Source: CAZVEE01 sp964625525 (GTDB taxonomy: Bacteria > Pseudomonadota > Alphaproteobacteria > JAJFIK01). From it: a stretch of 46,609 nucleotides of DNA. The position numbers and the translations under genes are program-made. The first letter of the stretch is position 1. Each line of letters opens with the position of its first letter. Positions 32,274-40,542 of this stretch are shown here, piece by piece. Below the pieces are notes generated by a model. That model was not told the DNA's origin. It worked only from the letters and a program-made list of their open reading frames with translations, and made no database searches. The stretch spans positions 1 through 46,609 of the forward strand of contig CAZVEE010000022.1 in NCBI GenBank assembly GCA_964625525.1, in the 5' to 3' direction.

Positions 32274-34274
32274 TCAGCCGTCCGTCCCCTCCGCTTCGAT
32301 TTCAATCAAGACATCATCTGCACCCACCTGAGTGCCGGCTGCCACGCGTATGGTGCGCACCGTACCGCCGAGATCAGCCACCAGTTCGTGCTGCATTTTC
32401 ATGGCTTCGAGTACCGCAAGGCGCGCGCCTGCCTCGACGACACTGCCTTCGGTTACGAAGATTTCCAGCACTTTGCCATGCATGGGCGCGCGGACATCGC
32501 CGCTGCCGCCGGCCTCCTCAGAAAGCCCTGCCGTGGCGATCCGGTTTTCAAACCGCATGGTCTGAGTGCCCATGGCGAGATGCACCACCGCATCTCCTTG
32601 CGCGACAAATGCCACGCGATAACGCCGCCCCGCAATGGACAGGACCGCCTGGGCGTGGTCGCGCTCAAGGATCGTCACCGGCAGAACGTCCTCGCCATGC
32701 CGCACCAGAATTTGCCCATCTGTGTGCGGATGGAGGATTAGATCATAGCTGGTCTCGCCGAACTCATATTGATATCGACTGACCAGAACCCCGCTGTGCG
32801 ACCAGCCCGCGAGGCCCGGCACCACATGCACACTGGCCGTTAAGGCGTGGTCCTGGGCCCGCAGAAACTGCACCACCGCCGCAGCCACGGCCGCGTCCGG
32901 CGGCGGTGCCTTGGCCGCCAGGTCCTCCGCGCTGAACTCTTCGGCGATAAAGGCCGTGGTCGCCGCCCCGGCGGCGAACGTGTCCCGCGCCAGACAGGTG
33001 GCCAGAAAAGCCTGGTTGGTCTGTGGGCCGATCAAAACGGTTTCTTCAAGCGCCATGCGCAGCCGCTGACGGGCCATGTCCCGGGTTTCCCCCCAGGCAA
33101 TGATCTTGGCGACCATGGGATCGTAAAAGGGCGAGATCTCCTGACCACTGACGATCCCCGCATCCACCCGCACACCCTCGCCATCTGGCGTCGACCACAA
33201 ATGTACCCGTCCGGTCGCGGGCAGAAACCCCTGTGCCGGATCCTCTGCATAGAGGCGCACTTCCATGGCGTGTCCGCTCAGATGCACATCCTCTTGCGTT
33301 CGTCCCAAAGGGAGCCCCTGCGCCACCTGGATTTGCAGCGCCACCAGATCCAGTCCGGTGATCATCTCCGTCACCGGATGCTCCACCTGCAGCCGCGTGT
33401 TCATTTCCAGGAAGTAGAAGGCACCGTCCGCATCAAGCAAGAACTCCACCGTACCCGCGCCGCGATAGCCAATACTGCGCGCCGCATCCACTGCCGCCGC
33501 GCCCATGCGCTCCCGCAAGTCCGGTGTCATCACGGGGCAGGGGGCTTCCTCGATGACTTTCTGGTGGCGTCGCTGGACCGAGCAATCCCGCTCGCCCAGA
33601 TGCAGTACTGTGCCCTGACCATCCGCGAACACCTGAAGTTCCACATGGCGCGGTCGCATAATGGCCTTTTCCAGGATCAACTCATCCGAGCCGAACGCAT
33701 TTGCGGCTTCTGAGCGCGCCAGCGCCAGCGCGTCGCGCAAGCTGGTTGGATCGTCCACAAGACGCATGCCACGCCCGCCACCACCGGCCGCTGCCTTCAC
33801 CATCACTGGAAAGCCGATGGTCTGCGCGGCGGCCAAAAACGCCGCATCCGACTGATCTGGGTCTTGATAGCCCGGCACACAGGGCACACCTGCCTCTAGC
33901 ATGCGCCGCTTGGCTTCTGCCTTGTTGCCCATGAGGTCAATGGCATCCGGCGGCGGGCCGATGAAAATCAGTCCCCGCGCCGCGCAGGCTCGGGCAAAAG
34001 CGGCGTTCTCGGACAAAAATCCATAGCCCGGATGAATGGCATCCGCCTCGCTCTCCACCGCCGCCGCCAGCAGCCGTTCCGCATCCAAATAGGACTCGGC
34101 TACCGGCGCAGGCCCCAGGCGCACCGCCTCGTGCGCCAGGGTCACATGGGGTGCGTGCGCATCGGCGTCTGAATAAACCGCGATGGTCCGCAGGCCCAGC
34201 GCCCTGGCCGAGCGAATGACCCGGACCGCGATCTCGCCCCGATTGGCGATGAGAATGCTGTCAAAGGAAGGCAT
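32274..34274 (-). CDS. Acyl-CoA carboxylase alpha subunit (biotin carboxylase plus biotin carrier), MCC/GCC type
   Basis: 666 residues. The biotin carboxylase part (1-450) shows the IANRGEIAVRVIRSARALG start, the ATP-grasp glycine loop AAGGGGRGMRLV and EMNTRLQVEHPVTEMITG. A linker domain precedes the biotin carrier domain with the biotinylated lysine at position 626 in EAMKMQ. This organisation is that of methylcrotonyl-CoA carboxylase alpha (LiuD) and geranyl-CoA carboxylase alpha (AtuF). The enzyme transfers CO2 from bicarbonate to biotin, then to the beta subunit encoded at 35116-36738. It is the last gene of the leftward operon, 23 bp after the hydratase gene. It ends close to the convergent serine hydrolase gene. 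Confidence 0.95.
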   Translation of the reverse strand: MPSFDSILIANRGEIAVRVIRSARALGLRTIAVYSDADAHAPHVTLAHEAVRLGPAPVAESYLDAERLLAAAVESEADAIHPGYGFLSENAAFARACAARGLIFIGPPPDAIDLMGNKAEAKRRMLEAGVPCVPGYQDPDQSDAAFLAAAQTIGFPVMVKAAAGGGGRGMRLVDDPTSLRDALALARSEAANAFGSDELILEKAIMRPRHVELQVFADGQGTVLHLGERDCSVQRRHQKVIEEAPCPVMTPDLRERMGAAAVDAARSIGYRGAGTVEFLLDADGAFYFLEMNTRLQVEHPVTEMITGLDLVALQIQVAQGLPLGRTQEDVHLSGHAMEVRLYAEDPAQGFLPATGRVHLWSTPDGEGVRVDAGIVSGQEISPFYDPMVAKIIAWGETRDMARQRLRMALEETVLIGPQTNQAFLATCLARDTFAAGAATTAFIAEEFSAEDLAAKAPPPDAAVAAAVVQFLRAQDHALTASVHVVPGLAGWSHSGVLVSRYQYEFGETSYDLILHPHTDGQILVRHGEDVLPVTILERDHAQAVLSIAGRRYRVAFVAQGDAVVHLAMGTQTMRFENRIATAGLSEEAGGSGDVRAPMHGKVLEIFVTEGSVVEAGARLAVLEAMKMQHELVADLGGTVRTIRVAAGTQVGADDVLIEIEAEGTDG

Positions 34275-34297
34275 GGCAGAGATCCTTGTTCACGCGC

Positions 34298-35104
34298 TCA
34301 CTCGGCCCAGCGCGGTTTGCGTTTCTCCAGAAAGGCCGACACGCCTTCGCGCCCTTCCTCGCCCAGCAGGCACCGGGTGAACCCGTCCGCCGCCAGATCA
34401 AGCATGGCTTCGCGCTCCAGATGTGGGGCTGCCAGGACGATGTTCTTCGTCACCGCATTGGCACCGGGAGCACAGCGCATGACCTGCGCTTTGACTTGCG
34501 CCGCCACCGCATCGAGCCCCGCCGCATCGTCCACCACATAATCCGCAAGCCCTAAGGCCCCCGCGTCCGCGCCGTCAAACCGCGCCGCCGTTAGCATTAA
34601 GCGCCGCGCGATGCGCAGGCCCAACCGGTGCACGACGAACGGCGCGATCTGGGCCGGCGGAATGCCGAGTGTCGTTTCGGTCAGGGCGAATTTCGCCTCT
34701 CGCGTCACCGCCACCACATCGCCTGTGCAGACAATGCCCAAGCCCCCGGCCATGGCCGCGCCTTCCACCAGCATCACCACCACCTGGGGCATGCTGTCGA
34801 TCATGGCGAACAGTTCGCCCGCGCTCCGGCTCATGGCCGCCACATCCTCATGGGGCTGAGCGCCACCGGAGAACAGGGTGCGGAACCCTTTCAGGTCTCC
34901 GCCAGCGCAAAACACTCCGCCTTTGCCGCGTAAGGTGATGCCCCGCACGGCCGTATCGGTGCGTGCGATGTCCAGAACCGCCCGCAACTCGGCGGACAAT
35001 TCGCTCGACAGGGCATTGCGCGATTCCGGATGATTGAACCAGATGGTCAGCCAACCCGGCTCGAACTCAAGAAGCAGGCGCTCCGTCTGCGGATACTCTG
35101 TCAT
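34298..35104 (-). CDS. Enoyl-CoA hydratase/isomerase family protein, LiuC/AtuE type
   Basis: 268 residues of crotonase fold. The oxyanion-hole motifs are FCAGGDLKGF and EGAAMAGGLGIVCTGDVVA, and the conserved ETTLGIPPAQIAPFVV follows. In methylcrotonyl or isohexenylglutaconyl pathways this step hydrates the glutaconyl-CoA product of the carboxylase; position between the two carboxylase subunit genes supports that role. The ATG at 35104 is 11 bp after the carboxylase beta stop. Only the substrate, C6 methylglutaconyl or longer isohexenyl chain, is undecided. Confidence 0.92.
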   Translation of the reverse strand: MTEYPQTERLLLEFEPGWLTIWFNHPESRNALSSELSAELRAVLDIARTDTAVRGITLRGKGGVFCAGGDLKGFRTLFSGGAQPHEDVAAMSRSAGELFAMIDSMPQVVVMLVEGAAMAGGLGIVCTGDVVAVTREAKFALTETTLGIPPAQIAPFVVHRLGLRIARRLMLTAARFDGADAGALGLADYVVDDAAGLDAVAAQVKAQVMRCAPGANAVTKNIVLAAPHLEREAMLDLAADGFTRCLLGEEGREGVSAFLEKRKPRWAE

Positions 35105-35115
35105 GGCCGCTCTCC

Positions 35116-36738
35116 TCACATGCGGGCAATGCCGAAACTGTTGGGCCGCACCGTGCGGTTGCGTGCCTCCCATACGGTGTCGAGCAGGAACCCAAGTGTT
35201 TTGCGGGTTTCGCGCGGGTCGATCATGCCATCATCCATCAAATGGCCGGAGACATAGAAGGCATCAGACTGGCCGTCGAAATGCTGTGCGAGCGCGGTTT
35301 CCTGAGCCCGCAGCACTTCGGGGTCCACCGGCTGACCAGCGGTGCGTCCGCGCGCTTCGGCCACCATGGACATGGTCTTGGCGGCTTGTTCGCCGCCCAT
35401 CACACCGGTGCGCGCATTGGGCCAAGTATAGACGAAATCCGGATCATATCCGCGCCCGCACATGCCGTAATTGCCGGCGCCGAAACTCGCCCCGCACATA
35501 AAGGTCAAGCGTGGGACACTGATATTCGTCACCGCCTGGATCATCTTGGATCCATGCTTGATCATGCCGCTTTGTTCACTCTGGGTACCCACAATATAGC
35601 CTGTCGTATTCTGCAGGAACACCACAGGCATGTTGGCCTGGTCGCACAATTGAAGGAATTGCGCGGCCTTGGTGGCGCCGTCCGGGTCGATAGGGCCGTT
35701 ATTGCCGATGATGCCGCATGCATGGCCGAAAACCTCGGCCTGGAGACAAACCGTAGACGCTCCATAACGTGCCTTGAAATCAAGCAGGTCCGATCCGTCC
35801 ACGATCCGTGCGGCGACTTCACGCATGTCATAGGGTTTGCGATAATCCACCGGCACGATGCCGACGATTTCGTCAGGGTCATAGAGCGGTTCCCGCGCAG
35901 AGCGGCTCGGGGCAGGGGCACACTGATCGTTCCAGCGCAGGCGCGCCAGCAGCTCCCGGCCGATCAACACCGCATGCCCATCGTCTTCCGCAAGATAATC
36001 AGCAAGGCCCGATGTGGTGGCGTGCATCTCCGCCCCGCCCAAGTCTTCTTCCGTGGCGATCTCGCCAGTGGCGGCTTTCAGAAGCGGTGGTCCGGCCAGA
36101 AACGCCCGCCCGCGGCCCTTCACCGCCACCACATAATCGCTTAACCCCGGCATGTACGCGCCGCCGGCCGTGGATGATCCGTGCAGGATTGCAATGACTG
36201 GCAGGCCTGCCTTGCTCAACCGCGCCAGATTGGCAAAGAGGCCACCGCCGTCTAAGAAACTCTCCACCGTGTAATTCAGCAGATCCCCCCCCGCGCTTTC
36301 CACCAGATGCACAAAAGGCAGCTTCTGGTGCAGCGCGATCTCTTGCGCCCGGCGAATGCGATAACCGCCGCCGGCCGTCATGGCGCCGGCTTGAATGCCG
36401 CTGTCATCCACCACGACCATGCAACGCACGCCGGCGATAAAGCCGATGCCCGAAATCACGGTGGATCCGGGAATGGACTTCTCCGGGTCCGGCGTATCCA
36501 GCAGATATCCCGCCAGATTGGCGATGGTCAGAAAGGGGAGCCCCGGGTCCAGAAGGCGCGCCAATCGCTCGCGCGGCGTCAGTTGTCCGCGGGAGTCAAA
36601 CCGTGGCTTGCGCCGTTCCGACAGGACGGCGCCCTTGGCATTGAGGCCTTGAAGCCGTTCGATCAGGGACAGCATATCCGCGCGGTTGCGGGTGAAGTCC
36701 TCTGAGGCCGTGTTGATCCGAGAGCGAAAGACAGTCAT
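35116..36738 (-). CDS. Acyl-CoA carboxylase beta (carboxyltransferase) subunit, LiuB/AtuC type
   Basis: 540 residues covering both carboxyltransferase halves. The N-half has GRGRAFLAGPPLLKAATGEI and STAGGAYMPGLSDYVVAVK; the C-half has FLQNTTGYIVGTQSEQSGMI, CGASFGAGNYGMCGRGYDP and NARTGVMGGEQAAKTM. This matches methylcrotonyl-CoA and geranyl-CoA carboxylase beta subunits. It moves carboxybiotin CO2 onto the gamma carbon of a branched enoyl-CoA. The start codon overlaps the atuA-like stop by four bases. Adjacency to an AtuA-like gene argues for the geranyl/citronellyl type, but similar clusters of unknown substrate also exist. Confidence 0.94.
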   Translation of the reverse strand: MTVFRSRINTASEDFTRNRADMLSLIERLQGLNAKGAVLSERRKPRFDSRGQLTPRERLARLLDPGLPFLTIANLAGYLLDTPDPEKSIPGSTVISGIGFIAGVRCMVVVDDSGIQAGAMTAGGGYRIRRAQEIALHQKLPFVHLVESAGGDLLNYTVESFLDGGGLFANLARLSKAGLPVIAILHGSSTAGGAYMPGLSDYVVAVKGRGRAFLAGPPLLKAATGEIATEEDLGGAEMHATTSGLADYLAEDDGHAVLIGRELLARLRWNDQCAPAPSRSAREPLYDPDEIVGIVPVDYRKPYDMREVAARIVDGSDLLDFKARYGASTVCLQAEVFGHACGIIGNNGPIDPDGATKAAQFLQLCDQANMPVVFLQNTTGYIVGTQSEQSGMIKHGSKMIQAVTNISVPRLTFMCGASFGAGNYGMCGRGYDPDFVYTWPNARTGVMGGEQAAKTMSMVAEARGRTAGQPVDPEVLRAQETALAQHFDGQSDAFYVSGHLMDDGMIDPRETRKTLGFLLDTVWEARNRTVRPNSFGIARM

Positions 36739-38543
36739 GGCTGAGCCTCCTCACGGGCGCGCCGGGCCAGGTCGGCGGGTAGGGGGATCGGATGTTCAAG
36801 GAGCAACTGCCCATATCCCTTGCCCTGGGGATCGCTGCGCAGGCTCGCCACGCCTCCGCCGCCCAGCACATCATGCAGCAGGAAATTGATCGCATGCGGC
36901 CCCGGCAACAGAAAGCGCTCCACGGGCCCGGATAGAAAATGGGCGAAGCGCTGCGCCACCGCATCTTCGGTTAAGGCCGCCCATAGATAGGGGAGATAAT
37001 CCGCATGCCGTGCGATCACGCCCACATTGGCCTTGTTGCCCTTATCGCCGCTTCGGGCCCAGGCGAGCTGCACGAGCGGCACCGGGTCCAGGTCCGCTGT
37101 CTGGGGCAGGCTTGGGGTCGCCGGGCGGGTGATCATCGAGGGGTCGAACCGAGCCACCGCACTGGGCGGGACGGTGATGGCCGACCCCTCGCAGTCCACT
37201 GCCACTGGTACCGCCTCGCGCGGGATCAGAAAGGAGAACAGCCGCACCACGGGCGAGGGGCGGGGGCGTCCGCCCTGAAAGCCGGATAGGCCTGGCGGCG
37301 TGGCCAGCCCCAGGCCCGTGGCCTCGCGCAGGATCAGGCCGGCACCCATCTGATCCGGGTGTTTGACCGCGATCTTTACCGCCACTTCCCGCACGGCGCC
37401 GACTTGGCGTTCGGCGCCGTACTGACTTTCCGCACCAATCACATCCACACTGGTTTCGGTGAAATCCGGGGCGTTGGCTGCGCGCAAGATCTCCCGCGCC
37501 CGGCGGATGGCGGCATCAGCAAAGGCCTGGGCTTTGCGGTCAGCGTCGATGCCGTAAAAGGTCATCACAAGGCCTGCACGGAAGCCATCGGCAAAGGTTG
37601 CGCTGACTTTATAGTGTTCCGGCGGTGGGTAGCCGCGCACGCCGCTCACCCGCACCCGGTCGGGGCCCTCTTCGGTTAAGGTCACCTCGGAGAAATCGCA
37701 GACCACATCCGGCAAGTGATAGGCCTGCGGATCGCCGATCTCATACAGCATCTGCTCGCCCACCGTTCCCCGAGACACAAGGCCTCCGGTCCCGTCCGGC
37801 TTGGTGCACACAAAGGTTCCGTCCGCTGCGATCTCGGCTATGGGATAGCCGATGGCGTGAATGCTGTCGGCCACCCGTTCCCAATCGGTGAAGTTTCCGC
37901 CCGTGGCCTGAGGACCACATTCCAGAATATGGCCGGCGAGGCTGCCACCCGCCAGCTTGTCAAAATCCTGCGGCGTCCAACCAAAGGCATGGATACACGC
38001 ACCCAGTGTCACCGCACTATCCACACAGCGCCCCGTAATGACGATATCCGCCCCGGCCGACAGCGCCGCTGCGATGGGGAAGGCGCCGATATAGGCATTC
38101 ACACTGGCCAGTGTATCCGGGTCCGGAAAGCTCTCGCCCGTGAACATCTCCCGATAGTCGGCCGCCGCGAGGGCCGCCCCCTCCGCCAGCAGATCATCTC
38201 CCGTCACCACCGCGACTTTCAGGTCAAGCCCGGCTTCGGCGATAATGGCGCGGGCTGCACGCGCACAGGCCACTGGGTTGACCCCGCCCGCATTGGAAAT
38301 CACGGTTACGCCTTGGCGTGCGATGTCTTTCACATGCGGGCGCAGGACGGCCTGAATGAAATCCGTGGCGTAGCCTTGGTCCGGATCGCGCACCCGCGCC
38401 CGGGCCATGATCGACATGGTGATTTCCGCCAGATAGTCGTACACGATGTAATCAAGCCCGCCGGCATTCAGAAGCTGCGGCGTCGCCATGGCCGACTCGC
38501 CCCAAAACCCGCTGGCGCCGCCGATGTGAATGCTCTTAGCCAT
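36735..38543 (-). CDS. AtuA family protein (DUF1446) with C-terminal ferredoxin-like domain
   Basis: About 602 residues, similar in length to AtuA of the acyclic terpene utilization pathway (about 590). The N-terminal DUF1446 domain runs to about residue 450 (IHIGGASGFWGESAMATPQL, ITGRCVDSAVTLGACIHAFG, VISNAGGVNPVACARAARA). The C-terminal AtuA-like domain has RSGDKGNKANVGVIARH. The protein's reaction is unknown even in characterised clusters. The ATG at 38543 overlaps the upstream tetR stop; a GTG six bases before it is the alternative, and GGAGGAG serves either. The 3' end overlaps the carboxylase beta gene as ATGA, so translation is coupled. Confidence 0.9.
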   Translation of the reverse strand: MAKSIHIGGASGFWGESAMATPQLLNAGGLDYIVYDYLAEITMSIMARARVRDPDQGYATDFIQAVLRPHVKDIARQGVTVISNAGGVNPVACARAARAIIAEAGLDLKVAVVTGDDLLAEGAALAAADYREMFTGESFPDPDTLASVNAYIGAFPIAAALSAGADIVITGRCVDSAVTLGACIHAFGWTPQDFDKLAGGSLAGHILECGPQATGGNFTDWERVADSIHAIGYPIAEIAADGTFVCTKPDGTGGLVSRGTVGEQMLYEIGDPQAYHLPDVVCDFSEVTLTEEGPDRVRVSGVRGYPPPEHYKVSATFADGFRAGLVMTFYGIDADRKAQAFADAAIRRAREILRAANAPDFTETSVDVIGAESQYGAERQVGAVREVAVKIAVKHPDQMGAGLILREATGLGLATPPGLSGFQGGRPRPSPVVRLFSFLIPREAVPVAVDCEGSAITVPPSAVARFDPSMITRPATPSLPQTADLDPVPLVQLAWARSGDKGNKANVGVIARHADYLPYLWAALTEDAVAQRFAHFLSGPVERFLLPGPHAINFLLHDVLGGGGVASLRSDPQGKGYGQLLLEHPIPLPADLARRAREEAQP

Positions 38544-39234
38544 GATCACCGTTCTCCTCCTGTGTCGGGGCCAGGCGTAACAGCGGTGTGATCAAGCGGA
38601 TCCAGCGCTCCACCATGGCGTCCAGATGCGCCCGATCCCGCCCATATTGTTCCTGAATGACCAGCCCACGCATTAAACTCATATGCATGATCATCAGATC
38701 CACAACGGTCTGGTCGTCGCCATCCGCGGCCATGTAGATCATGCCGGCTGCCTCTAGAATAAAGGCATGCTGGTGGGCCAGGCTGTCACCGATGGCGGCT
38801 TTCAATGCTTTGTCCGTGCGCACTGCGTTGAGAATTTCCAAAAGCGCCCGATAGTCGGGTGTATTGACCATATGCGTCCAGCCATGGCGCAGGCGCGACG
38901 CGATCTCATCCAGCTCGCCGCTGCGATCGATATGGCGCGGAGCGGGATGTTTGCGCCCGCGCTCCAGCAGATGATCGGCCGTGGCGGCCATCAAATGCTC
39001 CCGGGTCGGAAAATGGTGATGCAGCGCGCCGTTCGACACGTCCGCTTCCTCGATCACCCGGCTGATGGTCGTCTCCGCATAGCCATAACGGTACAGACAG
39101 CGCGTCGTGGCCTCGCAAATGCGCTTGCGCATCAGGCGGCTGCGGGTTTGCTGCGGTGCGGCATTGGCCCCTTTGGCCAGGTCAGCATGTTTCATTTTGG
39201 TCATTGGCGCACGGATGAGGTTACGCTGCGGCAT
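38536..39234 (-). CDS. TetR-family regulator of the acyl-CoA carboxylase locus (AtuR-like)
   Basis: 232 residues with a TetR DNA-binding domain (ATTRCLYRYGYAETTISRVI, EEADVSNGALHHHFPTREHL) near residues 40-82 and an all-helical effector domain. It heads the leftward operon and its stop overlaps the start of the atuA-like gene, so it is cotranscribed with the genes it probably represses. Start codons at 39234, 39204 and 39195 are all possible; none has a clear ribosome binding site, and the longest is given. In Pseudomonas, AtuR represses the atu genes by binding two 13-bp inverted repeats, and two inverted repeats lie just upstream here. Its inducer is likely an acyl-CoA intermediate. Confidence 0.9.
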   Translation of the reverse strand: MPQRNLIRAPMTKMKHADLAKGANAAPQQTRSRLMRKRICEATTRCLYRYGYAETTISRVIEEADVSNGALHHHFPTREHLMAATADHLLERGRKHPAPRHIDRSGELDEIASRLRHGWTHMVNTPDYRALLEILNAVRTDKALKAAIGDSLAHQHAFILEAAGMIYMAADGDDQTVVDLMIMHMSLMRGLVIQEQYGRDRAHLDAMVERWIRLITPLLRLAPTQEENGDHG

Positions 39235-39248
39235 AAGGAGCAGCCTAT

Positions 39249-39283
39249 AAGAGCTTGCTCTTCATTTCCAGAGTAATTACTCT
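39249..39283. promoter_or_regulatory. Two inverted repeats in the divergent promoter (candidate TetR operators)
   Basis: AAGAGCTTGCTCTT (39249-39262) is an inverted repeat with a 2-base spacer and AGAGTAATTACTCT (39270-39283) is a perfect 14-bp palindrome. Their centres are 21 bp apart, two helical turns, and both carry AGAG/CTCT half-sites, although at slightly different spacing. They lie within the 88 bp between the AtuR-like regulator and the divergent acyl-CoA dehydrogenase, so one regulator could control both directions. Position and symmetry support this; binding is untested. Confidence 0.65.
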
Positions 39284-39322
39284 CTTTCCTGTGTCCGTCC
39301 GCAGACAGCATGAGGAGCGGTT

Positions 39323-40528
39323 ATGACGATCAGTCAGGCAGAGCGGGACGACTTCCGCCGCGACGCGGCCGCCTGGTTCCGCGCGCATACGCCACCCCAT
39401 CCGGGCTTCATGCTGCCGCTTACATTCATGGAAGTGGGCACCGATCAGCAATTTGCATTTCTGCGCGACTGGCAGGCCAAGGTGCACGAGGCCGGGTATC
39501 TGGGCGCTGCCTGGCCCAAAGCCTATGGCGGTCATGGTCTCGATCAGGTGTTTCAGGATATCGCCACCGAGGAAATGCGCCGGGCCAACGCGCCCATCAT
39601 GCTCAATGCCATTGGCCTGAACTGGACCGGCCCGCTTCTTTTAGAGATGGGGACGGAAGAACAAAAACAGACCTATATTCCCGGTATTCTGAGCGCGGAG
39701 GATATCTGGTGTCAGGGCTATTCCGAGCCTGAGCATGGCTCGGACCTCGGCAATGCCCAGACCCGCGCCGTGAAGGACGGCAATGAATATGTGATCAATG
39801 GCAGCAAGATCTGGACGACCCATGGCCGCTACGCCAAATATATGATCCTGCTTGCCCGCACTGATCCGAATGCTCCCAACAAATATGCCGGGCTCAGCTT
39901 TTTCCTCATCCCCATGACGGTAGAGGGAATCGAAACGGTTCCCATCCGGAAATTGACGGGCGAACATGGTTTCACGCAAACCTTCTTTACGGATGCGCGC
40001 GTGCCGGCCACCTGCCTGATGCAAGAGGAAGGACGCGGCTGGCCCATCGCCATGCGCATTCTGGAGTATGAACGGGGGGCGGCCGGCGGCCAGGCGGGCG
40101 GGTATGTGATCACCACGCCCCGCGTCGCCGATGTCATCGCCTTGGCGCGCACGGTCCAGCGGGAAGGCCGCCCGGCCATAGAAGACCCGGCTGTGCGCGA
40201 TCAACTCGTGCAGTTTCTGATCGAGGAGCAGGGTATCGCCCTGAACCAGGAGCGCGCCACCATCCAACCGCTCATCAGTGAGCGGCCTTTCTCGATCCCG
40301 CTTGGCAGCAAGGCGCAAACGACGGAGTTTTTCCGCCGCTTGAACGAATTTGCCATCAGCCTGCAAGGCGCCAATGCCGCCTATTATGTAGGAGATCCGG
40401 CGGCGCCTGAAAACGGGATCTGGCAGCGCGGCTATCTCAATGCCTTTTCCGCCACCATCGGCGGCGGCACCACGCAGATCCAGAAAAACATCATCGGCGA
40501 ACATGTCTTGGGTCTGCCCAAGAGCTGA
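39323..40528 (+). CDS. Acyl-CoA dehydrogenase family protein (large subunit type)
   Basis: 401 residues. FAD- and substrate-binding motifs typical of the family are seen: WCQGYSEPEHGSDLGNAQTR in the middle domain, GSKIWTTHGRYAKYMILLAR and a late GGGTTQIQKNIIGEHVLGLP for the C-terminal helical domain. Such proteins oxidise acyl-CoA thioesters at the alpha-beta bond and pass electrons to ETF. The ATG at 39323 has GAGGAG seven bases upstream. It is 14 bp before a second, smaller acyl-CoA dehydrogenase. Paired genes like these often form alpha2beta2 heterotetramers (PimC/PimD-like). It is divergent from the AtuR-like regulator. Confidence 0.95.
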   Translation: MTISQAERDDFRRDAAAWFRAHTPPHPGFMLPLTFMEVGTDQQFAFLRDWQAKVHEAGYLGAAWPKAYGGHGLDQVFQDIATEEMRRANAPIMLNAIGLNWTGPLLLEMGTEEQKQTYIPGILSAEDIWCQGYSEPEHGSDLGNAQTRAVKDGNEYVINGSKIWTTHGRYAKYMILLARTDPNAPNKYAGLSFFLIPMTVEGIETVPIRKLTGEHGFTQTFFTDARVPATCLMQEEGRGWPIAMRILEYERGAAGGQAGGYVITTPRVADVIALARTVQREGRPAIEDPAVRDQLVQFLIEEQGIALNQERATIQPLISERPFSIPLGSKAQTTEFFRRLNEFAISLQGANAAYYVGDPAAPENGIWQRGYLNAFSATIGGGTTQIQKNIIGEHVLGLPKS

Positions 40529-40542
40529 GCGGGAGCGACGCC

